Part shown: positions 45,630 to 55,000 of the stretch, in pieces
Position numbering within the stretch: the first letter of the stretch is position 1
Layout of the letters: the number at the start of each line of letters is the position of its first letter
NCBI GenBank assembly: GCA_002412625.1
Contig: DHVK01000033.1
Span: forward strand, 1 to 64,000
Source of the DNA: Cloacimonetes bacterium UBA5210
Lineage (GTDB): Bacteria; Cloacimonadota; Cloacimonadia; Cloacimonadales; Cloacimonadaceae
Direction of reading: 5' to 3'
Length of the DNA: 64,000 nt
The notes under the pieces: model-generated
Told to the model about the DNA's origin: nothing
The model's input: the letters and a program-made list of their open reading frames with translations, nothing else
Databases searched by the model: none
Position numbers and translations under genes: made by a program

Positions 45630-46301
45630 CTATAGAATATCTTTGTTTAGGAAATACACTCTTGCCGCTTTGCTGACTATCTCCAGATAGTCCAGAGCTT
45701 CGTCCGGATCGTTGGCAAATGCCAAGAGACCGTGACCAGACCAGATCAGAGCTTTTTGGTTTGTGAGGGCAATGCTACTGGCAGCGCACAGCTCTTGTGA
45801 GCCCGGGGCAGCTCTGGGGGCGATTGCGATTCCTTCCGGGAGATAAAGGGGTAGTTCCGGCAGCAACTCACTCAAGACCTGGTTCAGCTGCTGTGTGTCG
45901 TTCGCGATGGGCAAGTTTGAGAGCGCAATAATTTCTGCGGGATGAGTATGCAGGATGATCTTGAAGCGGTCATGCGCCATCTGTAAACAGCGGTGGCTGG
46001 TCCACTCCATGGTGGGTTTTGCGTCCTCGGGGAAGAAGTTATCCTCGGTTTCGGAGCAGGCAACTAAAACCAGATTCTCGATTGGGCTAAGGGCTGTCTG
46101 GCGGTATCTGCTGCCGGTACGGGTAACGATGAACCATCTATGTTCGGTGAACATATATTGTTTAATCATTTCGGTTACTTCAATGCTCAGGTTTCCGGCG
46201 TTAGCTTCCGCCCAACCATAGCTGTGGATGAGGCGGGAGATTTCCGCGATCTTCTTGAGCATGTTCTGATGAATCGGATGTTTGAGGTCAGTAATCTGCA
46301 T
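45630..46301 (-). CDS. Class II aldolase (RhaD/FucA-like)
   Basis: This 223-aa protein resembles L-rhamnulose-1-phosphate aldolase. It has GWAEANAGNLS near the N terminus (phosphate-binding loop), a putative catalytic base E99 (PTMEWTSH), zinc ligands H118, H120 (HTHPAE) and H190 (WSGHG), and a long RhaD-like match in the second half (YLPEGIAIAPRAAPGSQEL, DEALDYLEIVSKAARVY). The enzyme would cleave a sugar phosphate to dihydroxyacetone phosphate and an aldehyde; exact sugar unknown. It is shorter than E. coli RhaD (274 aa). No other rhamnose or fucose gene is nearby. It is the last gene of a six-gene operon, overlapping the acyl-ACP synthetase stop by one base (TGATG). Confidence 0.85.
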   Translation of the reverse strand: MQITDLKHPIHQNMLKKIAEISRLIHSYGWAEANAGNLSIEVTEMIKQYMFTEHRWFIVTRTGSRYRQTALSPIENLVLVACSETEDNFFPEDAKPTMEWTSHRCLQMAHDRFKIILHTHPAEIIALSNLPIANDTQQLNQVLSELLPELPLYLPEGIAIAPRAAPGSQELCAASSIALTNQKALIWSGHGLLAFANDPDEALDYLEIVSKAARVYFLNKDIL

Positions 46302-47833
46302 CAGTCTTTAATCTTCTCGTTCTTTTCCCGGCAGATCTTTTCCACTTCCCGGAAGTTCACTTTGCCGCTTGCCATCATGGGGATGTCTTCGATCACATAA
46401 AACTGTTTGGGAATGGCGATCGAAGGCAGTTCTTTCTTCAATTGTTTCAGTACCTTGTGCATGTCGAAATCACCATTGGCTACTGCCGCAACTACATCCG
46501 CGCCTTTGGTGGGGTTCGGAACATCCACCACGCAGCAGATCACGTTGTCCGGGAGCAGCTCGCTGAGGTATTCTTCCACCTTCACCAGAGAGACCATTTC
46601 GCCGCCTACTTTTACAAAGCGCTTCAGCCTGCCCTTATGGTACAGGAATCCGTCGTCGTCGAACATGCCGATATCCCCGGTATCGTACCAGCCGTTGTGA
46701 ATCCGGAGCGAGGTCTCCTCCAGATCGTGCAAATAGCCTTCCATCACCAGATCCCCTTTTACAAATACCTTGCCTTCTTGATTGGCGCCTAAGATTTTAT
46801 CGGTATGGATATCCAAAAGACGCACCTGGGTGTTGGGGATGGGGCGTCCGATGCTGCCAGGCTTGTGAGACCCGGGAAAGCAAGTGGATATTACCGGGCT
46901 GGTCTCGGTGGTACCATAGCCCTCATAGACCTTTAGATCATGCTTGCGCAGGAAACCTTCATACACTTTATCTGGCAGTTTATCCGCTCCGGCGATGGCG
47001 ATGCGGACGGATTTGAAGTCTCCGGCCTTGGATTTTTGCAGATAGCCGTAGAAGAAAGCCGGTGTGGCTGCCATAAAGGTGACCTTATAATCCCGGATAT
47101 AATCGCACACTGTGCGGTAGTCCAGAGGGTTCGGATAGGTAAGCATGCTGGCGCCGATGAGCGCTGGAAGCCAGAAATCCACGGTGAGGCCAAAGACATG
47201 GAACATCGGCAGGATGGACGCAAAGACGTCGTTCTCGTTCAAATCAATCATGGTGGGGAAGGCGTTTACGTTGTGCGATATGTTGCGGTGCGAAAGCTGA
47301 ACGGCTTTGGGTTCTTTCTCGCTACCGCTGGTAAACAGGATCACCGAGATTTCGTTGAGATCGCCATGATGAACCAAATCCTTCAAAATGGGGAATGGGA
47401 GCTTCGATGTCAACGCCGCCTTCAGTTTGGCAAGCGTGGTCACGCTGGAAAGGATGTCTTCCACAAAGATCATGTGATCAATGGCGGTGAGGCCGAGTTT
47501 GTCCAGCAGCTTCCTGCTGGTGATGATGGTCTTGAACTGGCATTTCTCCCGGGCATAGAGGCAGTTCTCGATGGCACCGGTACCATAGTTGATCATTACG
47601 GGGATCTTGCCCTTCATCAAGGTGCCCAGGATGGTCAGCATCGCGCCAACTCCCGTGGGCAATAGGATGCCAACATACTTGCCGCGGATCTTTCCGATAT
47701 GCTCTTTCAGGATGAAGCTGGCAATCAGCATCCGTGAGTATGTGTAGTCTTGCATGGTGGCTTTGTCGTAAACCGCGATGCGGTTTGGAAAGCGCTTGGC
47801 CGTCTGGATAAAGCGTTGATGTAATTGTAACAT
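46301..47833 (-). CDS. AMP-forming acyl-ACP synthetase, Aas-like
   Basis: This 510-aa ANL-superfamily adenylating enzyme has the AMP-binding loop LFTSGSEKEPKAVQLSHRNI, the GYGTTETSP motif, GWYDTGDIG and the hinge GRLKRFVKVGGE. The P-loop form TSGSE and the PMFHVFGLTVDFWLP segment are closest to the synthetase half of E. coli Aas. The 1-acylglycerophospholipid acyltransferase half of Aas is missing. It would activate free fatty acids to acyl-ACP or acyl-CoA for phospholipid repair. It has no signal peptide. It lies 9 bp after the membrane protein gene upstream and overlaps the aldolase gene by one base. Confidence 0.85.
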   Translation of the reverse strand: MLQLHQRFIQTAKRFPNRIAVYDKATMQDYTYSRMLIASFILKEHIGKIRGKYVGILLPTGVGAMLTILGTLMKGKIPVMINYGTGAIENCLYAREKCQFKTIITSRKLLDKLGLTAIDHMIFVEDILSSVTTLAKLKAALTSKLPFPILKDLVHHGDLNEISVILFTSGSEKEPKAVQLSHRNISHNVNAFPTMIDLNENDVFASILPMFHVFGLTVDFWLPALIGASMLTYPNPLDYRTVCDYIRDYKVTFMAATPAFFYGYLQKSKAGDFKSVRIAIAGADKLPDKVYEGFLRKHDLKVYEGYGTTETSPVISTCFPGSHKPGSIGRPIPNTQVRLLDIHTDKILGANQEGKVFVKGDLVMEGYLHDLEETSLRIHNGWYDTGDIGMFDDDGFLYHKGRLKRFVKVGGEMVSLVKVEEYLSELLPDNVICCVVDVPNPTKGADVVAAVANGDFDMHKVLKQLKKELPSIAIPKQFYVIEDIPMMASGKVNFREVEKICREKNEKIKD

Positions 47834-47842
47834 ATATTTACC

Positions 47843-48481
47843 TCATTGAATGATGTGCAGCCAGTCCTTCAGGAGAAACTCCAATCTGCCGATTAAAAGC
47901 GAAATTCTGGCCATTACTGTGTATCCGAAGGTAGCTCCGAAGCTGATCATCAGGAAATAGATACCGATCTTGGAAGGAACTTTGAAGATGCCATCCTGCT
48001 TCTTGCTGAAATAGAAGAAAAACACTCCGGTGATTGTACCGATGATGAGCAGCAAATTCCCGATCACACCGGCGGTATCGGGTGCGGCAAAGGGATTGAT
48101 CATGGTGGCCGTAACTTGCTCCAGGATGTCGCTCTTCATATATCTCAGCATCGAGATCCCGGCAGTGGTTCCGATCATGATCGCGATCGGAAAGCGACTG
48201 AGCCATTGGGTTCTGGGATGTAGCCGCATCAGCATCATTACCCCCAGAGTGGCAGGAATCAACAGGATCGCATTGCCGGAGAAATCCGCAATCAGCTTTG
48301 CAAACAGGTTTGGAATCATGATCGAATAGATGATATAGACCAGCCAATACGCCGCAGAAAGCCCCACAAAGACCTGCTCGGAAAACTTGTAGAAGGGGTT
48401 GTCTTTGTACAAAAAGCTAAAGATACTGATGGTAAAGAATGCGGCAAGCCAGATTCCGAAAACGTTCATAAACTGGATCAT
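47843..48481 (-). CDS. Integral membrane protein of unknown function (212 aa)
   Basis: This 212-aa protein has about six predicted helices. It begins with a hydrophobic stretch (FGIWLAAFFTISIFSFLY), then SEQVFVGLSAAYWLVYIIYS, and a conserved-looking LHPRTQWLSRFPIAIMIGTTAGISML. The C terminus (FLLKDWLHIIQ) is amphipathic. It belongs to no family I can name. The start overlaps the upstream gene as ATGA. It is the fourth of four consecutive membrane proteins ahead of the acyl-ACP synthetase, so the four probably act as a complex. Confidence 0.82.
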   Translation of the reverse strand: MIQFMNVFGIWLAAFFTISIFSFLYKDNPFYKFSEQVFVGLSAAYWLVYIIYSIMIPNLFAKLIADFSGNAILLIPATLGVMMLMRLHPRTQWLSRFPIAIMIGTTAGISMLRYMKSDILEQVTATMINPFAAPDTAGVIGNLLLIIGTITGVFFFYFSKKQDGIFKVPSKIGIYFLMISFGATFGYTVMARISLLIGRLEFLLKDWLHIIQ

Positions 48482-49302
48482 GACTTCTTCCTCCTTTTTG
48501 CTTTGTAGGCTTTGATGTTGCCCGTGGCGATGAAGATCAGGATCAAGAGATGCGCGATGGACTGGGCATCCATCTTTGTCGTGGCGCTGCCGAGCCTGCC
48601 AATCAGGCTTTCATACTCACTGGCGCCTTTCAAGCCGCCCAACAAGCCATATAGCTGACGTTGCTCGTTCACATAGGGGAAGAAACCCGGAGCGCTGACG
48701 GCGGTGCAACCACCGGTGACAGGGACTTGGTAATTGTCTCGCGCTACCATCATCCATTCCTTGATTCCGGGGACTCCGCTAGAGAGCGAACTGATATAGG
48801 CTACATCCTTCAAACGGCGAACGTTCTTCAGCATCGGGATTTCTTCAAAAGGGGTGTTCTGGGTATCTTTGGGAAACACTTCCGGCAGGCTGCGTCCCAT
48901 TGCCTGGATGGTGACCATGCCGCCAACTTTGTAGCCAAGGTTTACAAAGTCTTCTCCGCGGGTCTTCTCCGGATAGTCCAGCAGTACTTTGCTAAAGGCT
49001 TGCTCCGCCATTTGCACACCCATCGGCCACAAGGCGGTGGCGATAACTTTGTGATTCTTCTTGAAAGCGTGTTCGATCATCGCCTCGGACATCGGTTGCA
49101 GCTCGGTCATGGTGGAAGGATCGTAATCAAAAGAGATAATCACGACCTTATCCTCCGGAGTGCTTTCGATCAGTTGGTAAGCCATGCGGGTGTATTCCGA
49201 GACTTCAGTAGTCCAGCCGATGGGGAAGATGAGGGGCAAAGCCACAGCGACAAACAGTACACTATAGATAATCCGGCGTTCGGCTAATGCGGAGAGCTTC
49301 AT
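48478..49302 (-). CDS. Two-helix membrane protein of unknown function (274 aa)
   Basis: One N-terminal hydrophobic segment (about 12-29) and one near the C terminus (about 246-263) flank a soluble domain of about 210 residues. The soluble part has alternating strands and helices: DKVVIISFDYDP, HKVIATALWPMGVQMAE, KDVAYISSLSSGVPGIKEWM, VPVTGGCTAVSAPGFFPYV. It looks like a Rossmann-like sensing or binding domain, but no catalytic motif is recognised. The C terminus is very basic (KAKRRKKS). It overlaps both neighbours as ATGA. Together with 49299-49997 and 49994-51088 it forms a tight membrane-protein set. Confidence 0.82.
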   Translation of the reverse strand: MKLSALAERRIIYSVLFVAVALPLIFPIGWTTEVSEYTRMAYQLIESTPEDKVVIISFDYDPSTMTELQPMSEAMIEHAFKKNHKVIATALWPMGVQMAEQAFSKVLLDYPEKTRGEDFVNLGYKVGGMVTIQAMGRSLPEVFPKDTQNTPFEEIPMLKNVRRLKDVAYISSLSSGVPGIKEWMMVARDNYQVPVTGGCTAVSAPGFFPYVNEQRQLYGLLGGLKGASEYESLIGRLGSATTKMDAQSIAHLLILIFIATGNIKAYKAKRRKKS

Positions 49303-49997
49303 TTGTCACCTCCCAGATAGCTGCGCTCAATACCCAGGATGATGCGCAGCGAACTGCCCACGATGCCGAGCCCGGCGGAGATCAGGATCGCGCGCTGAGC
49401 GGCAGAATTTGGATATTCCATGATGAAATCTGCCAGATTCGGGATGTGCCAGAACTCCAGGGATTCCGGCAGCCAGCCGGTAAGCATGGTGCCGATGCTG
49501 GTTCTGCCGATGATCACGATCACGGCGGTGATCATCAGTAAGTTGGATTCAAAGCCGCGGATGATGAAGGCCCGGTATGCGGCTGAGGCAATAAAAAAGG
49601 CCAGCAGGGAAAATAAAGTGGCGGAAAGCGGCATATAGGCATTTGTAAACAGGTAATCAAAGGGTTTGCTGCCCAATTGGGCTGCGATCCCGGCGCCGGA
49701 GCCCAACAAGCCGGGGGTCTCCTGCATGCCCCACAACAGGCCAAAGATCAGCATCATGGCAAAGCTGAGCAGCCCCGCCAGGTGATACTGCCAATCCGGC
49801 AAGCGGTGGTAGATCTTGTGAGTGTTCATGCGGATCAGGCTGATCTGACCCAAGAGAATGGCAAAACCGGAGATGATCATGAACCACTGTTCCAAAGTAG
49901 AGACAATCTGGTTGAAAGGACGGTGGGGAATGAACTCCGAGAGCAGGACTATCACACCAACTACAAAAGCGAAAATGAGGGGGAGAGATCTCTTCAT
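49299..49997 (-). CDS. Integral membrane protein of unknown function (232 aa)
   Basis: This 232-aa protein has about six hydrophobic segments, beginning at residue 7 (IFAFVVGVIVLLSEFI), with GFAILLGQISLIRMNTHKIY and a weakly hydrophobic final helix. The stretch GLLWGMQETPGLLGSGAGIA and the loop before the last helix (GTMLTGWLPESLEFWHIPNL) are candidate conserved features. No family is recognised. It overlaps the gene on each side by 4 bp (ATGA), so expression is coupled with the DUF6754-like protein upstream and the two-helix protein downstream. Confidence 0.82.
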   Translation of the reverse strand: MKRSLPLIFAFVVGVIVLLSEFIPHRPFNQIVSTLEQWFMIISGFAILLGQISLIRMNTHKIYHRLPDWQYHLAGLLSFAMMLIFGLLWGMQETPGLLGSGAGIAAQLGSKPFDYLFTNAYMPLSATLFSLLAFFIASAAYRAFIIRGFESNLLMITAVIVIIGRTSIGTMLTGWLPESLEFWHIPNLADFIMEYPNSAAQRAILISAGLGIVGSSLRIILGIERSYLGGDK

Positions 49998-51088
49998 GAG
50001 GCTGCCCCCGCAATGAAATCCTTCAGTACAGAGATCCCGAGGATTTCCATGATCACTCCGAGCAAGATCAGGATGATCACCACCAGTTTACCGAAGTCGT
50101 GCCCCTTCAAGCTACCCAGTTGTTGAGGGTCCTTGGAGAGATACGCGGAGGCGGCAAAGAGCTCTTCACCGATCAATGTGTAATCGCAACTAACCACAAA
50201 GAAAGGCAGCTGGTGCGCCTGGGCGGTTCCTGCGGTTTGGATTGCGCCGGTGGAAAAGCCGGTTTCTGCCAAAATCAGGGATTCCGCGTAAAAAGAGCCC
50301 ATGAAGAAGTTTGCGGCGGGCTTTTCGCGCATCATGATGCCATCAATGCCTGCCACGAAGCCAAATTGATCGTCGGTCAGATAAAAAACGTTGTCGGCTT
50401 TGTAGGCATCCGCGCGTCCGGCTTTCATATAGGCTTCTTTCACCACTTCGCGGGCAGCGGAAAGCACCATCGAGAACCGGCAGGGAACGATGAGCTCGGT
50501 GTTGTATTCCGCACTGCGTTCTGCCAAATGGCTGAGGATGGTGAGGCTGGCAATGGTTTGGATGTCATCCAGATCACTGATGCCGGGAACATAGAGGATG
50601 GGGCGTCCTTTCTCTGTGGCGCGACCGATGGCTTCTTCCATGCTATCCAATCCCGCTATGCGGCGGATGAAGAATTCTTTGCCGCGGCGTGCTGCCTGGA
50701 TGTAATAGATAATGGCGATGCAGATCATCAGCAGCAGGATCAGGAAGCCCAGTTTGCGTAGAAAAAACCATTGTTCCCGGGTGGTAGCTCCGGTTTCCAG
50801 GGAGATATTGGCATTACCAAAATCCGCCAGTAAGCGATATTGATACTCCAGATTTGGTTCCAGACCGTTGTCGGTAAAGCTTCCCTCGGCATCCTCAGAG
50901 CTGAGCAGCGTTACAGGCAGGTCTGTATCAGACAGGCGCATGATCGTTACGCTTTGGGTCATCGGGCTCAGTTTCCAGCTCAGGTTTATGGATTTGCCGT
51001 CATCCCAGGGGGCATCTACCGCGCTAAAGCTGTTGCCAATCAGCAAAGAGCAAATAGTAAGAAATACAAAGACCAATCCGGTTCTCAT
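49994..51088 (-). CDS. DUF6754-like membrane protein with FN3-like ectodomain
   Basis: This 364-aa protein has a signal peptide (to about residue 23), one FN3-like domain (24-105, INLSWKLSPMTQSVTIMR to NLEYQYRLLADFG), a membrane helix (about 111-130) and a cytoplasmic-side alpha/beta domain (about 140-335). The last holds RPILYVPGISDLDDIQTIAS, TELIVPCRFSMVLSAAREVV, NFFMGSFYAESLILAETGF and FFVVSCDYTLIGEELFAAS, which I associate with DUF6754. A final membrane helix (about 336-357) ends the protein. It is the first gene of the six-gene operon running to 45630. Function is unknown; an adhesion-linked or envelope-sensing complex is a guess. Confidence 0.82.
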   Translation of the reverse strand: MRTGLVFVFLTICSLLIGNSFSAVDAPWDDGKSINLSWKLSPMTQSVTIMRLSDTDLPVTLLSSEDAEGSFTDNGLEPNLEYQYRLLADFGNANISLETGATTREQWFFLRKLGFLILLLMICIAIIYYIQAARRGKEFFIRRIAGLDSMEEAIGRATEKGRPILYVPGISDLDDIQTIASLTILSHLAERSAEYNTELIVPCRFSMVLSAAREVVKEAYMKAGRADAYKADNVFYLTDDQFGFVAGIDGIMMREKPAANFFMGSFYAESLILAETGFSTGAIQTAGTAQAHQLPFFVVSCDYTLIGEELFAASAYLSKDPQQLGSLKGHDFGKLVVIILILLGVIMEILGISVLKDFIAGAAS

Positions 51089-51150
51089 AGGCGGTCTCCT
51101 TCATCAAAAAAGTATTGGTTCAAAAGAATTGGATCGTAGGTAAAACGGGG

Positions 51151-51187
51151 AAATCCCAAAGATAGCCGAAGGCGTAGCTTTGGGATT
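51151..51187 (-). terminator. Hairpin between the transporter operon and the membrane-protein operon
   Basis: AAATCCCAAAG / CTTTGGGATTT is a perfect 11-bp stem enclosing a loop that includes a small inner GCC/GGC stem. It lies 29 bp beyond the stop of the 51216-52013 gene. A U-rich tail is weak (TTTCCCC), so partial termination is likely. Confidence 0.6.
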
Positions 51188-51215
51188 TCCACCAAGATGA
51201 GTTCATGAAATCAGA

Positions 51216-52013
51216 TTAGTCTTGAAAAGCTGCCTTAATGGCGTCGGTTTTGGCGATAATCTGGTTAAGCTGATCTTTGGTATAAGTTCTGTCGGTATCA
51301 CTGTCGAGGATGCCTTTCAGTTCTTCAGTAAGAGCAACCGCTTTGGCAAAAGCATCCTGCTCTACGATGTGCGGAGTCCGGATCTGCTTCAGGTTGTTCA
51401 ACAGGTGGTTGAATGTACCCTTTTGGGCAAGCACGGTGGTGCGTGAGACTTCATAGTTCTGGTTGATCAGCCAGGCAATGCGGTTTGCGGCCTCGACCCA
51501 TCCACCCATCAGCATCAGGGTATAGTTGTCGAAGTTCTCGCTTTCCCAGAGCTTGCTTTCCACGTCGTCCTTGTGGAAATCAAGCGCTTTATCCAGATCT
51601 TCCCATTGCTCTTTCTCGATCATACTTTTCATGTCGTCGCCCAGGCGATTGACTTCGCTTTCTAAGCCCAGCAGACTGGTGAGAGTCATCATCTGAGCAG
51701 AGATGTCGCTCAGTTTGCCCTTGTTTCTGCCCTTGGCAGCCAAAACGGCGTCCGCGGTGAGCAGACCCAGAGAGAAGGCATTACGCACTTCTTCCTGCTT
51801 GGTCTTGTATGTGGTGGCAGGCACTGCGGCAGAGATGTCTTTTACCTGCACCTGGTCCAATGTGCTGTACACATCTTTGAAGGACGGCAGCGGGGCAAAA
51901 GTGGTAACTTGTTGCGCGATATCCTGGTCCGGCATCTGCTCTGCTTTCTTCTTGCAGGCAAAAGAGAACAACATCAGGATCAGCACTAGCGCGATGATCA
52001 AACGAGTTTTCAT
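51216..52013 (-). CDS. Lipoprotein of unknown function (265 aa)
   Basis: ATG at 52013 (MKTRLIIALV) follows AAGGAG with ideal spacing and gives a lipoprotein signal with C20 (SFAC); an in-frame start 21 codons earlier would bury the signal. The mature part is almost entirely helical and charged, with no known domain recognised. Recurrent Leu/Ile spacing suggests a helical bundle. It lies 11 bp after the FHA-ABC transporter gene and is co-transcribed with it, so it may be an accessory of that transporter. Confidence 0.83.
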   Translation of the reverse strand: MKTRLIIALVLILMLFSFACKKKAEQMPDQDIAQQVTTFAPLPSFKDVYSTLDQVQVKDISAAVPATTYKTKQEEVRNAFSLGLLTADAVLAAKGRNKGKLSDISAQMMTLTSLLGLESEVNRLGDDMKSMIEKEQWEDLDKALDFHKDDVESKLWESENFDNYTLMLMGGWVEAANRIAWLINQNYEVSRTTVLAQKGTFNHLLNNLKQIRTPHIVEQDAFAKAVALTEELKGILDSDTDRTYTKDQLNQIIAKTDAIKAAFQD

Positions 52014-52024
52014 GATTACACTCC

Positions 52025-55000
52025 TTATTCTTTGAAATAATACTTCAGCTTTAGCCAGGTAATCAGGTTCAGGCACAGGGCATAAAGCAAGATTACCATG
52101 GCGTTAAAATTCCAGGTCCGGTGTTTCTTGGTGCCCAGCAGTTTGTAGCTGGAAAGAAACTCATTGCGATTATTGTTCAACACTCTGCCGTCCATCATGC
52201 TTACCGCAGAGTTCAGATAACTGTTAATGATTCGGTTTGGGTCCCATTTATCGGCGATCCGGGTTTTGGCATAATAGACCTCGGAGCGCTTAGTCTGGAA
52301 CTCATCATAACTAATGGCAGCATTCCTGTAATTGTGTAAATATGTCAATTCCTTTTTTTGCACTCCGGCCAGTGCTCTGTGGAATCTTGTATTTTTGGCA
52401 TAGGCGGTGGTCAGCCCTTCAAAGAGCCAGCGGGATGGAATGACCTGCACTACTTCCGGTACGGGGTGCTGTTCATAGAGCTTCAGACTGCGGTTCATGC
52501 GCTCAAATTCGATCACCGCTCCGCCAAAGATGATCTGCGGAATCAGGATCAAAGGCAGCAGGTTGATGATCGCGCGGTTTTCCTTGATGAAGGCAGAGCT
52601 CAATAGCCCCAGAGAGTTACCGATCAGGGTAGCCAGGAAGAAATACATCACGCTGCAAAAGCCCACTCCGCGGATACCCAGCACTCGGGATGCGATGACA
52701 TGATACAAAAAGGCCTGGATAAACCCGAAGAGAGATAGGGTGATGATCTTGGAGAGCAGATAGCTGCTCATCTTCAGATTCATCAATTGTTCTCTTAGGA
52801 TTATTTTCCGCTCGCTGAGGATTTCCTCGATCGAGTTCGACATCCCCAGAAAGATGAAGGCGATGACCGAAACAAAGATATAGATGAAGATGTTGTTATT
52901 CTCGTGGTACGAATAAGCCCCACTGGTCGTATGCCTCAGAATGAAAGAGATTAGCAGCCCCAACAGCGGGGCTTCGATGAAGGTGATCAGGTTGTTGGTT
53001 TTGTTACGGATCTTCATACGGAAGCTGCGTGAAATGAAAGCGCTCAGGCTCACAAAATAGGAGCGGGCACCCAGCTGCTTTTTCACCCGTTTGAAGCCCT
53101 CGTTTCCACTTCCCGGATCCGGCACCTCGCTCTGAATCAGCTCAAAGAGCATTTTGCGCTTGAATTTATCGCGCCAATAATCCGGCGGAAACTTGCGTTT
53201 GGGTTTCACCTGTTTGCTGATTTGCTCGTAAACCGGTTCACCGCGATTTGTGTATTCCGGATAGGTGATGATATCGTAAAAATAGTCTGAAGTTAGTAAA
53301 TGGCGTTTTTTCTCGATCTCATTCTTGCGGGTGCTCAGTTGGCTAAGTTCTTCGTCGAAATAGGCGAAGCTATCCGCGGGAGTACCGTAATATGCCAGTT
53401 TGCCGCCCATATCCATCATCATTACCCTGGCGAATTTTCTGTAGATGCTGCTATTGGGTTGGTGGATGGTGATGATCACGATTTTGCCCTGTTGGCAGAG
53501 ATTCGAGAGGATATCGATGATCTGCTCGGCATCGTTAAACGAGAGTCCGCTGGTAGGTTCATCACAGATGATAATGGTTGGCTCGAAGAGCAGTTCCAGC
53601 GCGATGTTCAGTCTCTTGCGTTCGCCTCCGCTGAGGTTCTTGGTCTTAAAATCTCCCACGATCGTATCCCGGTGATGGTTTAGGTTCACCTGATTCAGGA
53701 TGTTATTGACCTTTTGTTTCAGCATCGAGGGCTGGATATGGGGCATGCGCAGGCGGATCCTGTACCAGAGATTTTCAAACACGCTGAGATTTGGATACAG
53801 CAGGTCATCTTGCGGCACCGAAGCCATATATTCCAAGAAGTAGTTGATATTTGAATACAGGTCTTTACCGTCGATCAGGATCTGCCCGTAGGTAGGAGCA
53901 ACTTCACCGGACAGAGCTTTGGTAAGGGTGGACTTTCCGCACCCGCTTTGGCCCATCACTGCGATCAATTGCCCCCGCTTGGCCTCAAATGACACTGAAT
54001 CCAGCGCCAGCTTGCCATCCGCGAAATAGTGTTTGATATCGGTTACAGACAGGGTCTCAATCTCAAACGGGGTCTCAATCAGGTCATAGAGATTATTGAT
54101 GCGAAAATTCCGCTTACCGATGGTCAGGATATCCGTATTCAGGTTGATTGGAGTAGCTTCCGTGACCACTTTGCGGTTCACAAAGAGATGAAAACCCTTT
54201 CTGGGTGGCAAGACATGGTAGCTGTTTCCGCGCAGTTCGATCAGGCTGATGCTGGTGTCGTTTTCTTCCCGGCTGGTGCTATAATAGCCCTTATCGAAGC
54301 AGATATACAGTTTTTGGGGAATGTAGTCATCCACTCCGATGAAGGCTCTGTTTTCGATCACCATGCCCAGATGGAAGGGAGCGTATCCGCGAATCTGCAA
54401 GGTATCATCAAAAAACACTTCGTAGCGTTTGCCGTGGCTCATCTCTTTGCCGTTCAAGGCCACAGATCCGCCGCTAATCAGAAAGCTGAAGCTGTTCTTG
54501 TGTTTATGCACGATGAAATCGTAGCTGCTTTTGCGAAAAACGATCTCATCTTCTTCATCCCGCAAGCGATAAAGCTTTTCCAGGCAGCCGTAAGAGTATT
54601 CTCTCCCGCCCAATTGGATGTGGCAATCCTTGCAGAGCAGGATGATGGAATTGACCGGCGCGGGTTTATCATTCAGGAGCACATTGCTGCTCGCTGCCAC
54701 GCTCAGAAAGAGGTGCTTGTCGATCGCGAAGATGGCGCATTCATAAGGGCTAAACTGCTCATCCCGGAATTCCACATCGGCTTGGTTTCCGCTGCCAAAC
54801 ACCACATAGTCCGAAAACACGGAATGCCGCAGGTGACTCAAGTGATGCCGGCATGAGATGTTGACCGGTTGCGTCTGATTGCGTTCAAAGTGTTCGATCA
54901 GAGGGAGGAATTGCTCGGAGCCGATGTTCAGGCTTCTGCCGAAATCCATGATTTCGGTGAGCTCGGATATCGCGAAATCTCCTTCCGTCTTGGCCATAAT

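Noticed and set aside
46940..47665. 241-aa plus-strand frame opposite the acyl-ACP synthetase
   Set aside because: Antisense to conserved adenylation motifs, no start signals.
54029..54856. 275-aa plus-strand frame opposite the FHA region of the ABC transporter
   Set aside because: No ribosome site or motifs; the opposite strand has a continuous multi-domain protein.
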